Shown piece after piece: positions 11,868-22,527 of a stretch of 64,000 bases of DNA; positions within the stretch are counted from its first letter, which is position 1, and each line of letters begins with the position of its first letter. The stretch is taken from positions 291,337 through 355,336 of the forward strand of contig LLKO01000023.1 of the NCBI GenBank assembly GCA_001513895.1, written 5' to 3'. Below the pieces are notes generated by a model. It searched no databases, had not been told where the DNA came from, and saw only the letters and a program-made list of their open reading frames with translations. The translations under genes were made by a program, and so were the position numbers. This DNA is from Graphilbum fragrans (taxonomy: Eukaryota; Ascomycota; Sordariomycetes; Ophiostomatales; Ophiostomataceae).

Positions 11868-13672
11868 GTCGGCGTCGGCAGGAGAATCCAAAGTCGTGAT
11901 AATAGGACGGTTGGAGGGCGGACAAAACAAGTTGCAGAATCCAGAACATAAGACAGAGGCGGAGTGTCGAGCAGGAGGCTCTGTGGTCAGATCCTTTGAG
12001 CCCCTCCTTTCAAAGGAACGGGAACAGCGTCCGCAGTCCACTGTCCACAGTCCAGTCCACAGTAGTCCACAGTTCACTGTCCGCAGCCCGCAGCCCGCAG
12101 CCCGCACACGTGTCCTGCTGCCATGCAAAAGGGGGTACCCTCATGCTGGACAGCGTCCCAATGTCTCCAGTATTTACCCTGAGCAAGGAAACCGGTTGAA
12201 AACTAGGCAACGGTTGCTTACAGAGTACGAAAACAAGCAAAGTACAATGCATCTGCCCCGTTTTCCAGCATGGATGCAGCACCCATAGGCCCTAACGCAG
12301 CTCGTGTTGCCATCCGTGTTCCCCGTGGTACTTCTTTAGTGCTTTTGCCAGCACTGAGTGCCCCCCCACCAACTACTCGCAGCTGCCTTTTCCGGCGGCC
12401 GAGCGCTAAACATTGCACCCATGTCGCTAGCCACATGCTCTGACTGCCTTCTGTACTTTGGAGCATACGTAATACCATCAATCCCCCCAACCTGCCGTTG
12501 TTACGTTCTTTGGCCAGGTTCAGCAGGAAACAGCGCGATACCCGAGAATATGTCTACTCATGGGCACTCAGGTAATTCTGCGCAAACAATCCCTGCATCT
12601 GGTACAGAGCATCATACTCCGTACGACAGCTTTCCATTAAAGGACGGCGCTGTCGCCTCATCCCCAAGCTTCTTAGCTTCACCTTACTTATTGTTTCTTT
12701 TAGCTCTGGTATGTAGATCCCGGCTTCGGGCTTATCCGCTGGAAACCTTATTTCTATCCGTTCATTTTGAAGTCCTAAGTGGAAGCACAAGAAGACGAGC
12801 GCCATGAATACGATTACGAGAGTGGAAGCTCTGTACTCTGCTCGAGCGTCTGTCTTGGTCAGCCGATATTGCAGAACTCGCACAATGGCATATGATCCGA
12901 ACTCCATCGCTAGGGCTACATGGCTAAACACGGCCATTTTAGCGTCTCTCTGGCGTCGAACGACGGCCATCATTTAGGTTGAGATGCATCCATGAATCCA
13001 CAAGTGCTTCAGCGGCACCCGACATCTACGAGTACGAGTAGTGCTGTGTCGCCACATTCCGTGCCCGCCCAATCGGCGTTGCCTGTCTTGGAGTCTCGTA
13101 CTCGGCCAGTTCGTCGAGAACAAGCATCCCGTCCTGCGCCTTGGACAAGGCGGATGAAAAAAGCACCGACAGCGGTTAGATGGCGGATGCCATTGGCCAT
13201 CCACTGTCCCGGGCCCTTGCCGGGTCTCGGTCTCGGAGTGGCAAATTCTTCAGAGGATTCGGCAGCGAGCACAAACCTGGATCACATCGGAGCGCAAAAG
13301 AACGAGATAACAGGGTCACAGGCAGTGCCGAAAGAAGCAATCCGGACAACGCAGATACGCAGAATCAGAAATGGCCACAAAATTTGGGCGGATAACAGTC
13401 TCACCGGCTTCTAGGATGGGGGTCATGGGATGACACAAAAATGAGGCAGTATCGTGGGTGAAAATGAGTACTGAGCGTTCCGTATTGCGCGATGCATGGA
13501 TTTTGTGGAGGCATTTTTGCACAGGCTATGCAGAACTTGCACAATTTTATGCGCATTCATAAAATGCATACCTATGACCACTCTCGTACAATGTCCAATC
13601 AGAGTCCCAGATCCGATGTACTCGTATATTCCGCAGTTCTGCATCTTTTGCTTTCAAAAGACATCATATCGA

Positions 13673-14433
13673 CGCAAATGCGTCCTGACGCAAATGCGTT
13701 GTAACGGTCGAGAAATAGTTCCATTTGCAAAAAGGCACACTGTACAGATACAAAGTGAGGGCATGAGTACCTTGAGCTTAAATTAATTTCGCGCATCGTA
13801 ATAGGCAGAACTTGTACATACTCGTATGCCGTGTGTTTTCACAGTTTGTACACTGTATTGAGCGATACTATTTTAGGGAAGGTGAAACCCATTCTCCCCA
13901 CACAATTCGTTACAACGCAAGTGCGCAGTGAAAATGCGTTAGAACGCAATTGCGCGGGAAGAGCGCAGATCTTCTTAAAGTCAGCATAGTGTGCTGTGCA
14001 AATACTATGTAGAAGAGGCACTGTATTTCGACGCATGTTACAGTGCACATTGTAGCGCATGTCCACTAAGGTTTGGGCTTGGGCGCTCAAAAAGTGGTTT
14101 GCTTTTACTGCAGTTTCATACACCTATCACCACACCATGTTTCTGGTTTTATTGGCCAGAGATAGTCAAGTACCCTCTCACTTGAAAACGAGTCTGAGAT
14201 TGGGAGGGGTCGATACTATTAGGGCACAGGGAGTAATGGCACAGTTGGCGAGGCCAGGCGATTGTATTGTAAAATGCACACGAAAGATCAAGCGTGTGCT
14301 GTCTATATGGACACTGTATGGACACTGTACTAAGTGGGTCGCTTGCACTCGTGCTAGTACGAGCAAACTACGAGTACGCAGTTGCGACGTTTCTTTCTAT
14401 GAATGCGCGCAAATGCGTCCTGACGCAAATGCG
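13673..14433. repeat. group of CGCANNTGCG palindromic decamers
   Basis: Six decamers of the form CGCANNTGCG occur at 13673, 13689, 13916, 13945, 14408 and 14424. Two pairs (13673-13698 and 14408-14433) are identical over 26 bases and consist of two CGCAAATGCG units joined by TCCTGA. CGCAATTGCG at 13945 is a perfect palindrome. Flanking bases after the two identical pairs are also similar, which suggests duplicated copies of a larger decayed element. Confidence 0.7.
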
Positions 14434-15096
14434 CGGCAACAGCGTCTTTGCTGCGATTTTCTGCACGGCCGCGGGAGGCCTTTTATTAGCCCCGGCGAAG
14501 TGCATGTACGGTGGTTACGGGATCCCCTTTAGGTCGTACACGCTCGCTTACGATTGGGTGAAAAAAGTGCCGATTTCCAACCCCGGGGGGACGGGCACAA
14601 AGCAATTTTTGTGCCTTCACAGGACTGTCGCATTCTCGCATTGTGGTGCGCAGAGTTTGTCCGAGTACAACTGTGGCACAAACTAGTAGCATGTTGCGGG
14701 TGCTGGGCAAAATCGACTGGCCGAGACTAACCAAGACGGGGACGTATGGAGTAATAAAGGAGTACTCTGCACACTATTCTAAAATGAACGTTTTCGGACG
14801 TAGACTTACGATTAGTCATACTCATAGATGGGAAACAGATGCATATCGCAGAGGTGCAGAACCACTCATCCCATAATGGGTCGATCTTTGTTCGTTGAAG
14901 AACTGCAAAGCAATAATGGCGTCACATATTCGGATGCCGCGTAGTGGTACATTGATGAAAGAATTCTCGCAACCTACCGCTCTCGGGTATGCCTTGCTAG
15001 TCATACTTGAGGTACGGCAGAGAAGGCGATGGGATATCATTGAACGTTTCAATTCTCTTAAGCATCAGTGCACACATTGAGAGTCTTTCTTGATGG

Positions 15097-15269
15097 AACA
15101 TCGGTCAAGTACCCTCCATCTTCTTCAGGAAAGGTAGCCGATGAAGACGACACCGGTCAAGAATCCACCATGCGCAAGGGAGCATTGAATATCGGTCAAG
15201 ACTCCACCATCTTCTTCTGTAGAGGGACCGGGAGCATTGAACATCGGTCAAGTACCCTCCATCTTCTTC
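15097..15269. repeat. four-copy degenerate repeat (ATCGGTCAAG unit)
   Basis: Copies of a unit with core (A)CATCGGTCAAG followed by CTCCATCTTCTTC lie at 15097, 15150, 15186 and 15239. Copies 1 and 4 match almost perfectly; copy 2 is the most diverged. The CGGTCAAG cores start at 15102, 15154, 15193 and 15245, so the spacings are 52, 39 and 52, all multiples of 13. Confidence 0.7.
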
Positions 15270-15591
15270 CGGACAGTTTATGTAGATAACAGAACACAGA
15301 GCACAAAGCACAGACGAGCCAAAACAGACATCCGAGGGGGCACTGTGACCTCGATGAGAGCTCCACTTGCTCGACTGGCGCTGGGACCCTTCCTACGAAA
15401 AATGCAGTGGTGTGGCACAGCACATCGAGCTCGTGGTGGATTCATGTGGAGATGTTCCCGTCCTCGCCGAGCCCAACAGCGCCGGCCCAATGCTGGAAAT
15501 GGAACTTGTGCGACAAATGGGGCATCGCCAGACTCGTTCACAGTGGATTTTGTTTCACACAAGTTGCTACGATGGGGCCATGTTTGCTTTT

Positions 15592-16208
15592 GCGCCCAAA
15601 TTTTGGAAGCCTGTAAGCTGCGGACTGCATAAATCCAATGCATCATGCAGCTCACGGCGCAAGCTTGTAAAATTGTTTGTGTCTCTAAGCATGCTCTACT
15701 GGCAGAGTTTTGCTCTTCACGAGTGGCCCAAATTATGGCCTTTTTTGGTGGAGTGCCAGCTATTTACGAGCACAGCACAAGCAACTGCCACATACAGGGC
15801 AGACAAATACCCTCAATTCCACGGCTAGGCTCCCCCGTCGTTGGACGAAATCATACTTGTAATCATTTATGTCGAGCTTAGGGCAAAGGTTGGCCTAGCA
15901 AGGCACAACAAGTCTGAGTTGCGATAAGTGGTAGCCAAGCAGGGGTACTCGGTGCCTAGTTGTGTTTGGTGGGTTTTTATGTACTAGAGGTCGAAGACCG
16001 GGGATGTATCCAATCACAGCAGGCTGCAGACATAATATTGGGCAGTACAAGTATGTTGTGGATCGCGCAGCTCGGTGAGGAGCCCAAAAGTTTGAACGCC
16101 GTGAGCCGTGAGGTGCATATGTCTCATGCATCATGCAGCTCACAGCTCGAGACGATAGAAATGTTTGTGTCTCAGTGTGAGCTCTATTTCCAGGCATGTT
16201 GTTCTGTG
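15592..16208 (+). repeat. diverged direct repeat, two copies offset by 488 bases
   Basis: Copy A (about 15592-15720) and copy B (about 16080-16208) are collinear. Both contain ATGCATCATGCAGCTCAC (15638 and 16126), then TTTGTGTCTC exactly 38 bases after its start, with a shared CCCAAA-T-TTG-A-GCC stretch upstream. The same forward frame in both copies keeps ASCSS and FVS residues, but neither has a recognisable domain. It may be a decayed repeat or a remnant of an internally repeated gene. Confidence 0.55.
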
Positions 16209-17143
16209 CTCGTGCTGGGAAGCATGGAGCAATTATGCTGGTCCTCACAGCGAGGTCGTGGAGAGTGGCCGCATAAAAACGTGGAGAAGCTGATGGGGTG
16301 CGCTACTGGTTAATAGCATGCTTCTAGGGGCTGTCTCTGTTTTACAGTACGCTTTAGTAAGGCAGATCTCCCTTTAGCGTGATGACGGCAAGCATCTACA
16401 ACTATCTGCCCTACGAGATTCAGGTGGTGTGCTGGTCGAGAGTGACGGTCGCAAAGAGGGTGAAGATACCAGAACCCACAAAACAAGGCCGCTATTGTCC
16501 TCACAAACCTGACGAAGTGCCTAATTGTCTCTATACGTCGTATGTGATTGGTTGGGCAAGTCCGGTAGGTCCCGACACGTGACTAAATACACGTGATACT
16601 TATTTACTCACTAGGGTCGATTAGTCTCGCGTAGCAATCGTACCGCGTTTTTCCACCCATTTCTACCACTACACACACCAAACCACCCGTTTAAATGTGC
16701 CCATACCATCACCCACGGCTTGACAAGTTTCCGACACCGAGCGTCATGAAAATGAGACGCAGTTTTGTTCCAAATGTAGTTAGAATCATCCTGTACGCGC
16801 GGCTCTCAGTGCCGAACAACGACGACGCAGCTATCTAGATGCAGGCCACAGAGCGACGGCAAGCATTTGAACGCCTTGGCCGAGATGGTCGGCAGCGCAA
16901 AACCTGGCACGGCAGACTCTACCTTTGTCGCCCTAGCATGCGTTGAGCAGGTTCTGGGCCAACGAGGACTATTACCCCGGACAATTCCGGGCGCCTGCTT
17001 CTCCAGAAATTACGTTGTGAAGCTTGTGGTGCGTCTGCCTCTACTTCTGTGTAGATGTTGCGCTGTGTCAACTGGCAACGAGCAAGACTATTTGTTCAAA
17101 GTCCACTATAGACGAAACATCCTTTTCTTTTTCTCTTTTTTTC

Positions 17144-18052
17144 CTAAAATATGTTCCCTTTTCGAAAGTGTCGTGAATAATAGGCACTGAAGCTTCTTCG
17201 GCGAAGGGTATCGCGAGACTTCCGCCACTGTTCCTTTAACTCATCCTTTAGGGCGTACGGCTGTTCTTTCGCGTCATCTAGTTCATTTCTAAGCCCCTTT
17301 CGGCCGTGAACATGCTCTTCACGAGTACTCACAAGGTTTGATGACTTGTAGCGATACTAGTGGTATTTGAGTGTACCATCCTCTGACAGAGCAGCATAGT
17401 GTGCATAGAGGTTGAGATTGGTGCCATCTGTGGTAAACGTGGTAACCTCGGCGTGGCCAGGAGGGTCAGATTTCCCCAAGTAGGAGAGGGTCTGGTCCCT
17501 CGTAAAGACCAAGGCCGCTCCGTCATAAGCGCTTTGCAACTCCGCTTCTTTTATGTTCCCGTCTAAGCCTTTCCACTACCCTGCCAAATGCGGTAGCATT
17601 AAGGAGGAAGAATCATCTTTGTAGAGGATACCACCACCGACATGCTTGCGGGCGGGGAACGGGCCATATTCTCCCACCCCAAGTCCTTCAACAAAAGTGG
17701 GCGCTGGCAATAAAACGCCGCATTTAAGACACAAAAAGGTGCCGAGGCCTGCCCTGCCCAGTGATTGGCATAGACGAGCTGCCAGACAGCTGTCTCGACT
17801 TAAGGTGTGCGCGTTGGTAGGTCTGCCGAGGATATCATACAGGCAGAAATAGACCGCCGTATCGTGTGTGTGTGTGCTGGGACATATAAGCATGGCGTGG
17901 ATGCGGCTGTGGAACTCCTCATATTGACTCACAAGCTCGCTGACTGCTTGGTGTCCGATCGAGGCTGTTGTCTGTGACATCAAGAGACTCCATGAGGTTC
18001 TTGGTAGTCTACGAGGCCCAGGTGCTCGGGAGTAGAGCCCAGCTACGGGCAA
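17144..18052 (-). pseudogene. decayed C-terminal part of a fungal multigene-family protein
   Basis: One minus-strand frame reads from about 18052 to a TAG at 17144, broken by stops at 17576-17578 and 17357-17359. The reading shows protein-like stretches: ARKHVGGGILYKDDSSS, then KEAELQSAYDGAALVFTRDQ, PPGHAEVTTFTTDGTNLNLY, HYAALSEDGTLKYH, a stop, YRYKSSNLVS, and a helical KGLRNELDDAKEQ / LKDELKEQW end. The segments recall, from memory, the C-terminus of a large expanded family of unassigned fungal proteins; no function is proposed. The second stop replaces a codon that would read Gln if the first base were C, a C-to-T change in a CpA context as in RIP. The start and upstream part are not recovered; another frame near 18.0-18.1 kb also looks protein-like, so a frameshift is likely. 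Confidence 0.6.
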
Positions 18053-18782
18053 AAGACGGAATATGCTCGCATCTCATGCCATAGGGCTGACCGCGACCTC
18101 AAAAAGCACTATGCCCATTAATGTGTGACCTAATCATAGAACGGCAAACAGCACATTGTCTCTACAGGACAAGCCCTCAACGAAATAACCAAGAAAACTC
18201 CCAAGCCCCGCGATCCTCGTTTGTGCATCGATGCACAGTTGTTGCACGGCATACTGTCGCGTCACCTTGAGCATACGGCGGGATAATCTGTGTCTAGAGA
18301 GTTGGTCAACCGATTCGTCTTGAATCTATTGACTCTGGAATTTGGATTCATGCCACATATTGACTAGCATCGTCATAACGTCGTCCATATCTGTTGTCTA
18401 CACTCATCGTCTACCCCGTCGTCCTCGAATCCCCAAAGAGCAGCGTCTAGAAATAGCCCTGTGTGGCCCCGCTTCCAAGGTAATGAGAAAAGGGGAAGAC
18501 AGAACAGATAGAACAGACGGATGATAGATTCTGAAATTTTGGAAAGATCTATGGAAGTACAAGAGATTGAGCCGAGCATATGCAGAGTCCAAGGTTGCTG
18601 CGCACCTGCCAACCCGCTTCCTCACAAGAGCCTACGCCTGAGATGTTGACTGAATGTGTGGAGATGCGTTACTTCTCTTGGGGAGACACTCTGCTTGTGC
18701 AAGGCCTTGTGTCGTAACGATACTGATGAGGTAAGAAGCTCGAGGTATTCTCTTTTCCTGACAAAAGGTGGGATATGGGAGG

Positions 18783-19379
18783 TTAGGTGGCTCTCCCCGA
18801 TCCGCCAGCTGCCGATGGCGGCTGTCCATCTAGGCTAGGAGGCGGTGCCGGGCTGAATGTCGGACTAAATGTCGGACTAAATGCTGGACTAAATGCTGGA
18901 CTGAACGATGGGCTGAACGTCGGACTCGGGGGCACGGGCTCGCTCAGCTCGCGCAGATGGGGGACGTGTCGGAGCAGCAGCTGCCGGTAGTGGTCGCGCT
19001 GGGAGCGATAGAACTGGCAGTGTTCCTGCAGCTCCTGCGCCCGTCTCGTCAGCTCTCGGTTCTGGGCTTCTAGCTGCTGCATGCCGTGCTGTACTTCGCG
19101 GTCCTTTTCCCTCTTGCGGGCCCGGAACCGTGCTGACGCTCCGGCATTGCGCAGCCGCTTTTCGCCTGCCTGCTTCGACGCCTGGTGGACATCCACCGGA
19201 ACATGGATTTCCTCCCCCAGTGAGGGCGTGATGGCAATGTACGGGTACTGCTGGCCGTCGGCCATCGGGATAGGCGTCGAGCCGCCTCCCACGCTCCCCA
19301 TCGTCGTCGAAATCCCCTGTGCTGGCGGCGTCCATCCATCGCTCGCACTTCCTTCTGAGACAGCTCCTCCATAGCCTGC

Positions 19380-19414
<35 letters not shown>

Positions 19415-20772
19415 TTTGTTGCTGTTGTCGGTGAGCATGCTGGGGTGGATGTTGTTGTTGATGATGCTGTTGATGCGGGGGTGGATGCGGATGGCGCTGC
19501 TTTTGGTGCTGGTGTGCTCGACTCAGAGGCGAAGGCTGTCGGAATATGGGCGAGGACCGTGTTGGAGGCAGCATGCCAGCCAGTGCTGCTTCTGCTCCTG
19601 ATCCTCCTCCTAGCGGTGTCACGGCTGCTTTCAGCGACGGCAGAGAGCTCGGCAGCCCTTGCCGTGCTCCGCTCGATCCGGGACGTCCTCCGGGTAGTCC
19701 GGAAAGGCCTCCAGCTTGGAACAGCTGCGAAAAAGATCGTGGCGGTGTTGGCGATCCCCGTCCGCCCGGAAGGCTGCGTTCTGCACCTTTGAAAAACGTC
19801 GGCAGTATGGCTGGAGGCACCAGGCTCGCAAAGGACGGCAGCCGTTCTCGCTCTCGCTCTCGTGCTTGTACTTGTTCTCGCTGCTGTTCGGACCCGGGCT
19901 GGATTTGGTGCGAAACTTGCAGTCGTGGCACGCCGCCCGGCTGCCCAATTAGCTGTGCAGCAAAGTAATGTCCCACGCTGCTGCTGCTGCTGCTGCTTCC
20001 GTGGTGGCTCTCCATGCTGCCCGAACGCGTCCGCAGGAGTGGCTGCGGAGTGGCTGTGTGGCCTTGCTGTCCTCCTTCAGCCGCCGGATTCAGCATACTG
20101 TGCACGCAAAATACTCGTGATTTCTGGCTTTGGGGTGTTAGACTTGGTTGGGATGGCTTTCTTTGCGCCGTCTCGACAGACTTCACCGGACTCCGAGTGC
20201 CTGCTGCCGCTGTCGCACACCCTTCTGGTCCTTCTCTTCCCGCGAGCCTGCTCTCGGGCCCTCGGGCCTGGAAAAGCGCATCGTACAGGGGTGGTAGACG
20301 ACCGGAAGGCGAGCCGGCCCGGGGAGAAGAAGCAGAGGCAGCCACTGTTTGGCTACCATAGCTATCGTGGCCAGCTGCACCACTTTGGCGCCCTTGACCA
20401 GGGGCAGCAACGGAAGCTGGGGCCTGGAGCGACATCAAAGCCCGCTCTTCCTGTTCTGAATCTCCTTCTCTTTTTTCCAGGCCGTAGCCTTGCAGATCTG
20501 CCAAACATGGACCACCGCTTGAGTCGGTAGCTCGATGAGGGTTGGCTGTAGAGGCGCACGCTGCGGGCTCTTCTTGTTCGATGTCAGACCTCCCAAACAA
20601 AGAATCCGAAATCACAGCAGCGGTAGTACAAGCAGAAAAACTGGCGACGGCGGCGCCTGCGGCAACTGCTGCCATCGAACCGCCGAGAAACGCTTACCAG
20701 GCAGGCTCGGTTTTCTTACCGTATGTCTCCTGCTAGATCAGGGCGGTCAAGATCTGGAGGGGCGACAGACAT
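18783..20772 (-). CDS. bZIP transcription factor with polyQ and FSP repeats
   Basis: Predicted nuclear bZIP regulator of about 619-636 residues. The basic region KRLRNAGASARFRARKREK is followed by a coiled coil with leucine/hydrophobic heptads (encoded about 19167-18970), about 60-125 residues before the stop. The NxxxxARFR-type basic region resembles the fungal Cys3/MetR group. Upstream are a SRVFCVHSMLNP motif typical of several fungal regulators, a His/Gln-rich stretch and a polyQ run (about 19379-19435). The C-terminus has six FSP(A/T/S) tripeptide repeats (18850-18925). The best start is ATG 20772 (MSVAPPDLDRPDL), with a GTAAG donor at 20719. Two acceptors fit the phase: exon 2 from 20640 (79-nt intron) or from 20589 (130 nt). 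A start at ATG 20675 without an intron is the alternative. Confidence 0.85.
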
Positions 20773-21615
20773 GACTGGGTGGCAAACGGAAAGAGATTTA
20801 AAACAAAAAAAGGAGAGAATAACAAAGAGAGGAGAGCAGAACTAGATATTTATGTTCTGCCTGAGGCTATTTGGTCTGATGGAAACGGTGTGGCTGATTA
20901 CAGGCAGCAAGTATTTCGCTGCAGGGGCTAGAATGCGACTGTGCAGAAAAGACGATGCGAGCAGCAAGGATCTCGTACACTCGGTCTTATTCCTATTGAG
21001 ACCATGTAGACACCGCTTCAAGTGTATGTGCGTGTGTATTTCTTTTCCAGTATCTGCTGCGCGGCGCCCGAAGCAATCGAGATAGAGTTGGGTGTGGGTG
21101 GACTGGCACCCTTGCCTCGTTCATGTCTCTCATTCATCTAACAAATTTGCCAATCTCCTTCTCATTCTTTACCTTACTCCGTAGCGTATACGAGAGAGCG
21201 GTCTGAAAAACACCAACTGTGTGGGCCACTGTCGTTTTGTTCGGTAGAGCCTGCAAGATTCTTGGGGTAACTACCGAGTACTGCTATCCTCTCATTGTGA
21301 ACTATGGCCCAAGCTGTACCAATGAAGATCCTGTCTCTCTTCAATTAGGATTAACGCACATGGAAGGAGGGCCAATGAGCGTGCCATTCGCGTGATGCCT
21401 CCCACGCCTGTATATCCCCCACCTCGATGGGACCGAAGAAACAAACGCCGTTTAGTGGCCTTCTTGTTTCTTTCGATAGATCTGCCATTTCCTTCCACCG
21501 AGTTTTCATTTCACGCGAGAGCCGAGGCGGGCCGGAGAAGCCACGAAAACAAACCCAAATAAATTGGAAACAGACGTGTAGAGAAAAGCGACACCTCCCC
21601 TGGTTCGATCGATGC
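20773..21615. other. intergenic, no gene seen
   Basis: Upstream of the bZIP gene. A TACTCCGTA motif lies at 21175-21183. No open frame is credible. Confidence 0.45.
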
Positions 21616-22254
21616 TTACAGCCCCTCTAGCCCCAAAACCGCGGCACCCAACAGAGACAATACTACCAACAGAGACAATACTAGTTCGATGCAGGCTGGA
21701 CCGGTGTGGAGGTCCTCGCCGCGCTCACGGAAGACACCTACGAGCCGGGCGAACTCGGTGCGCTTCCTGCCCTCGTGGGAGAGGCAGCCCATCTCAGCAA
21801 GAAAGGCCTATGGAAGACTGTGCGCAGTTCTTGGTGGTTTCCATGGGGCTGCCAGATGTGGATGTAGTGGATGCCGAGCATGGTCTCGAGTTCGGCCAGC
21901 GAGAGGCTAAAGGGGCTGATCTCAGCATCGCGCCAGTCGCAGACGCCGAAGACTATGTACATCCAGCAGATGAGCACATTGCCGTCCACGCCGCGGAGAA
22001 ATGCTCGCATACGGCTGCTCCACGCGGCCGAAAAACGCGAGGCCCGACGCTGACTCGACGCTGTGGAACTAGACATCATGGCTGGCCGTGACATGAGGAG
22101 TGTAGCTTGTGGTCCCTTGGGCAGTCGTGGAGCCACCTGTCTCTTGCGTAATGCGCACGGCCTCGTTGTCGCATGCCACCTGCATCAGGGGAGGATTGCT
22201 TTCAAGAAGCTGCCGGATCTGCTGCCGGGACAGGAAGGCGATGGATTGCTCCAT
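21616..22254 (-). pseudogene. fragmented coding region in three frames
   Basis: Three consecutive minus-strand segments have gene-like codon use with GC-rich third positions, each in a different frame. Segment 1 starts at ATG 22254 (MEQSIAFLSRQQIRQLLES) and runs to about 22125. Segment 2 covers about 22070-21795 and contains RMRAFLRGVDGNVLICW and LAELETMLGIHYIHIW. Segment 3 runs from about 21800 to TAA 21616-21618 and contains GRKRTEFARLVGVFRERG. A 55-nt intron (GTGGCT to GGCCAG) could join segments 1 and 2 in phase. No GT-AG intron was found that joins 2 and 3, so an indel or decay is likely. No family was recognised. It could also be a real gene with a sequencing error. Confidence 0.4.
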
Positions 22255-22294
22255 TATTTCGGTGAAGAATATGCAGGCAGTGGTCAGCCAAGAA

Positions 22295-22527
22295 GTAGAA
22301 CCAGAACTGGAACTGAAAGTACAACTGAAGGTAGAGTTAGAGTTGGAACTGCAACCGGACCTGGAACCGGAACCGGAACTAGACTAGAACTGGGCTGGAA
22401 CTGGAACTGGAACTGGACTGGAACTGGACTGGAACTGAAATTAGAGCAGAGTCGGAACTGGAACTGGAACTGGAACTAGAACTGAATTAGAGTCAGGGTT
22501 ATAACTAGAACTGGACCAGAACAGGAT
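22295..22527. repeat. GGAACT hexanucleotide minisatellite
   Basis: Imperfect tandem units of GGAACT and variants (GAACTA, GAACCG, GGACTG) over about 230 bases. The best runs are around 22390-22440 and 22455-22475. Confidence 0.85.

Larger units (their letters stand above)
11868..17143. other. 5.3 kb gene desert with several repeat types
   Basis: Upstream of the methyltransferase. No convincing gene. The region holds the CGCANNTGCG motif group (13.67-14.43 kb), a four-copy degenerate repeat (15.10-15.27 kb) and a diverged direct repeat with 488-base offset (15.59-16.21 kb), each listed separately. Codon use in open frames is not gene-like. Confidence 0.45.

Noticed and set aside
12554..12973. 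139-codon minus-strand frame with one hydrophobic segment
   Set aside because: No homology recognised and no intron or promoter signals. It lies in a repeat-rich desert, so it is kept only as a possible relic.
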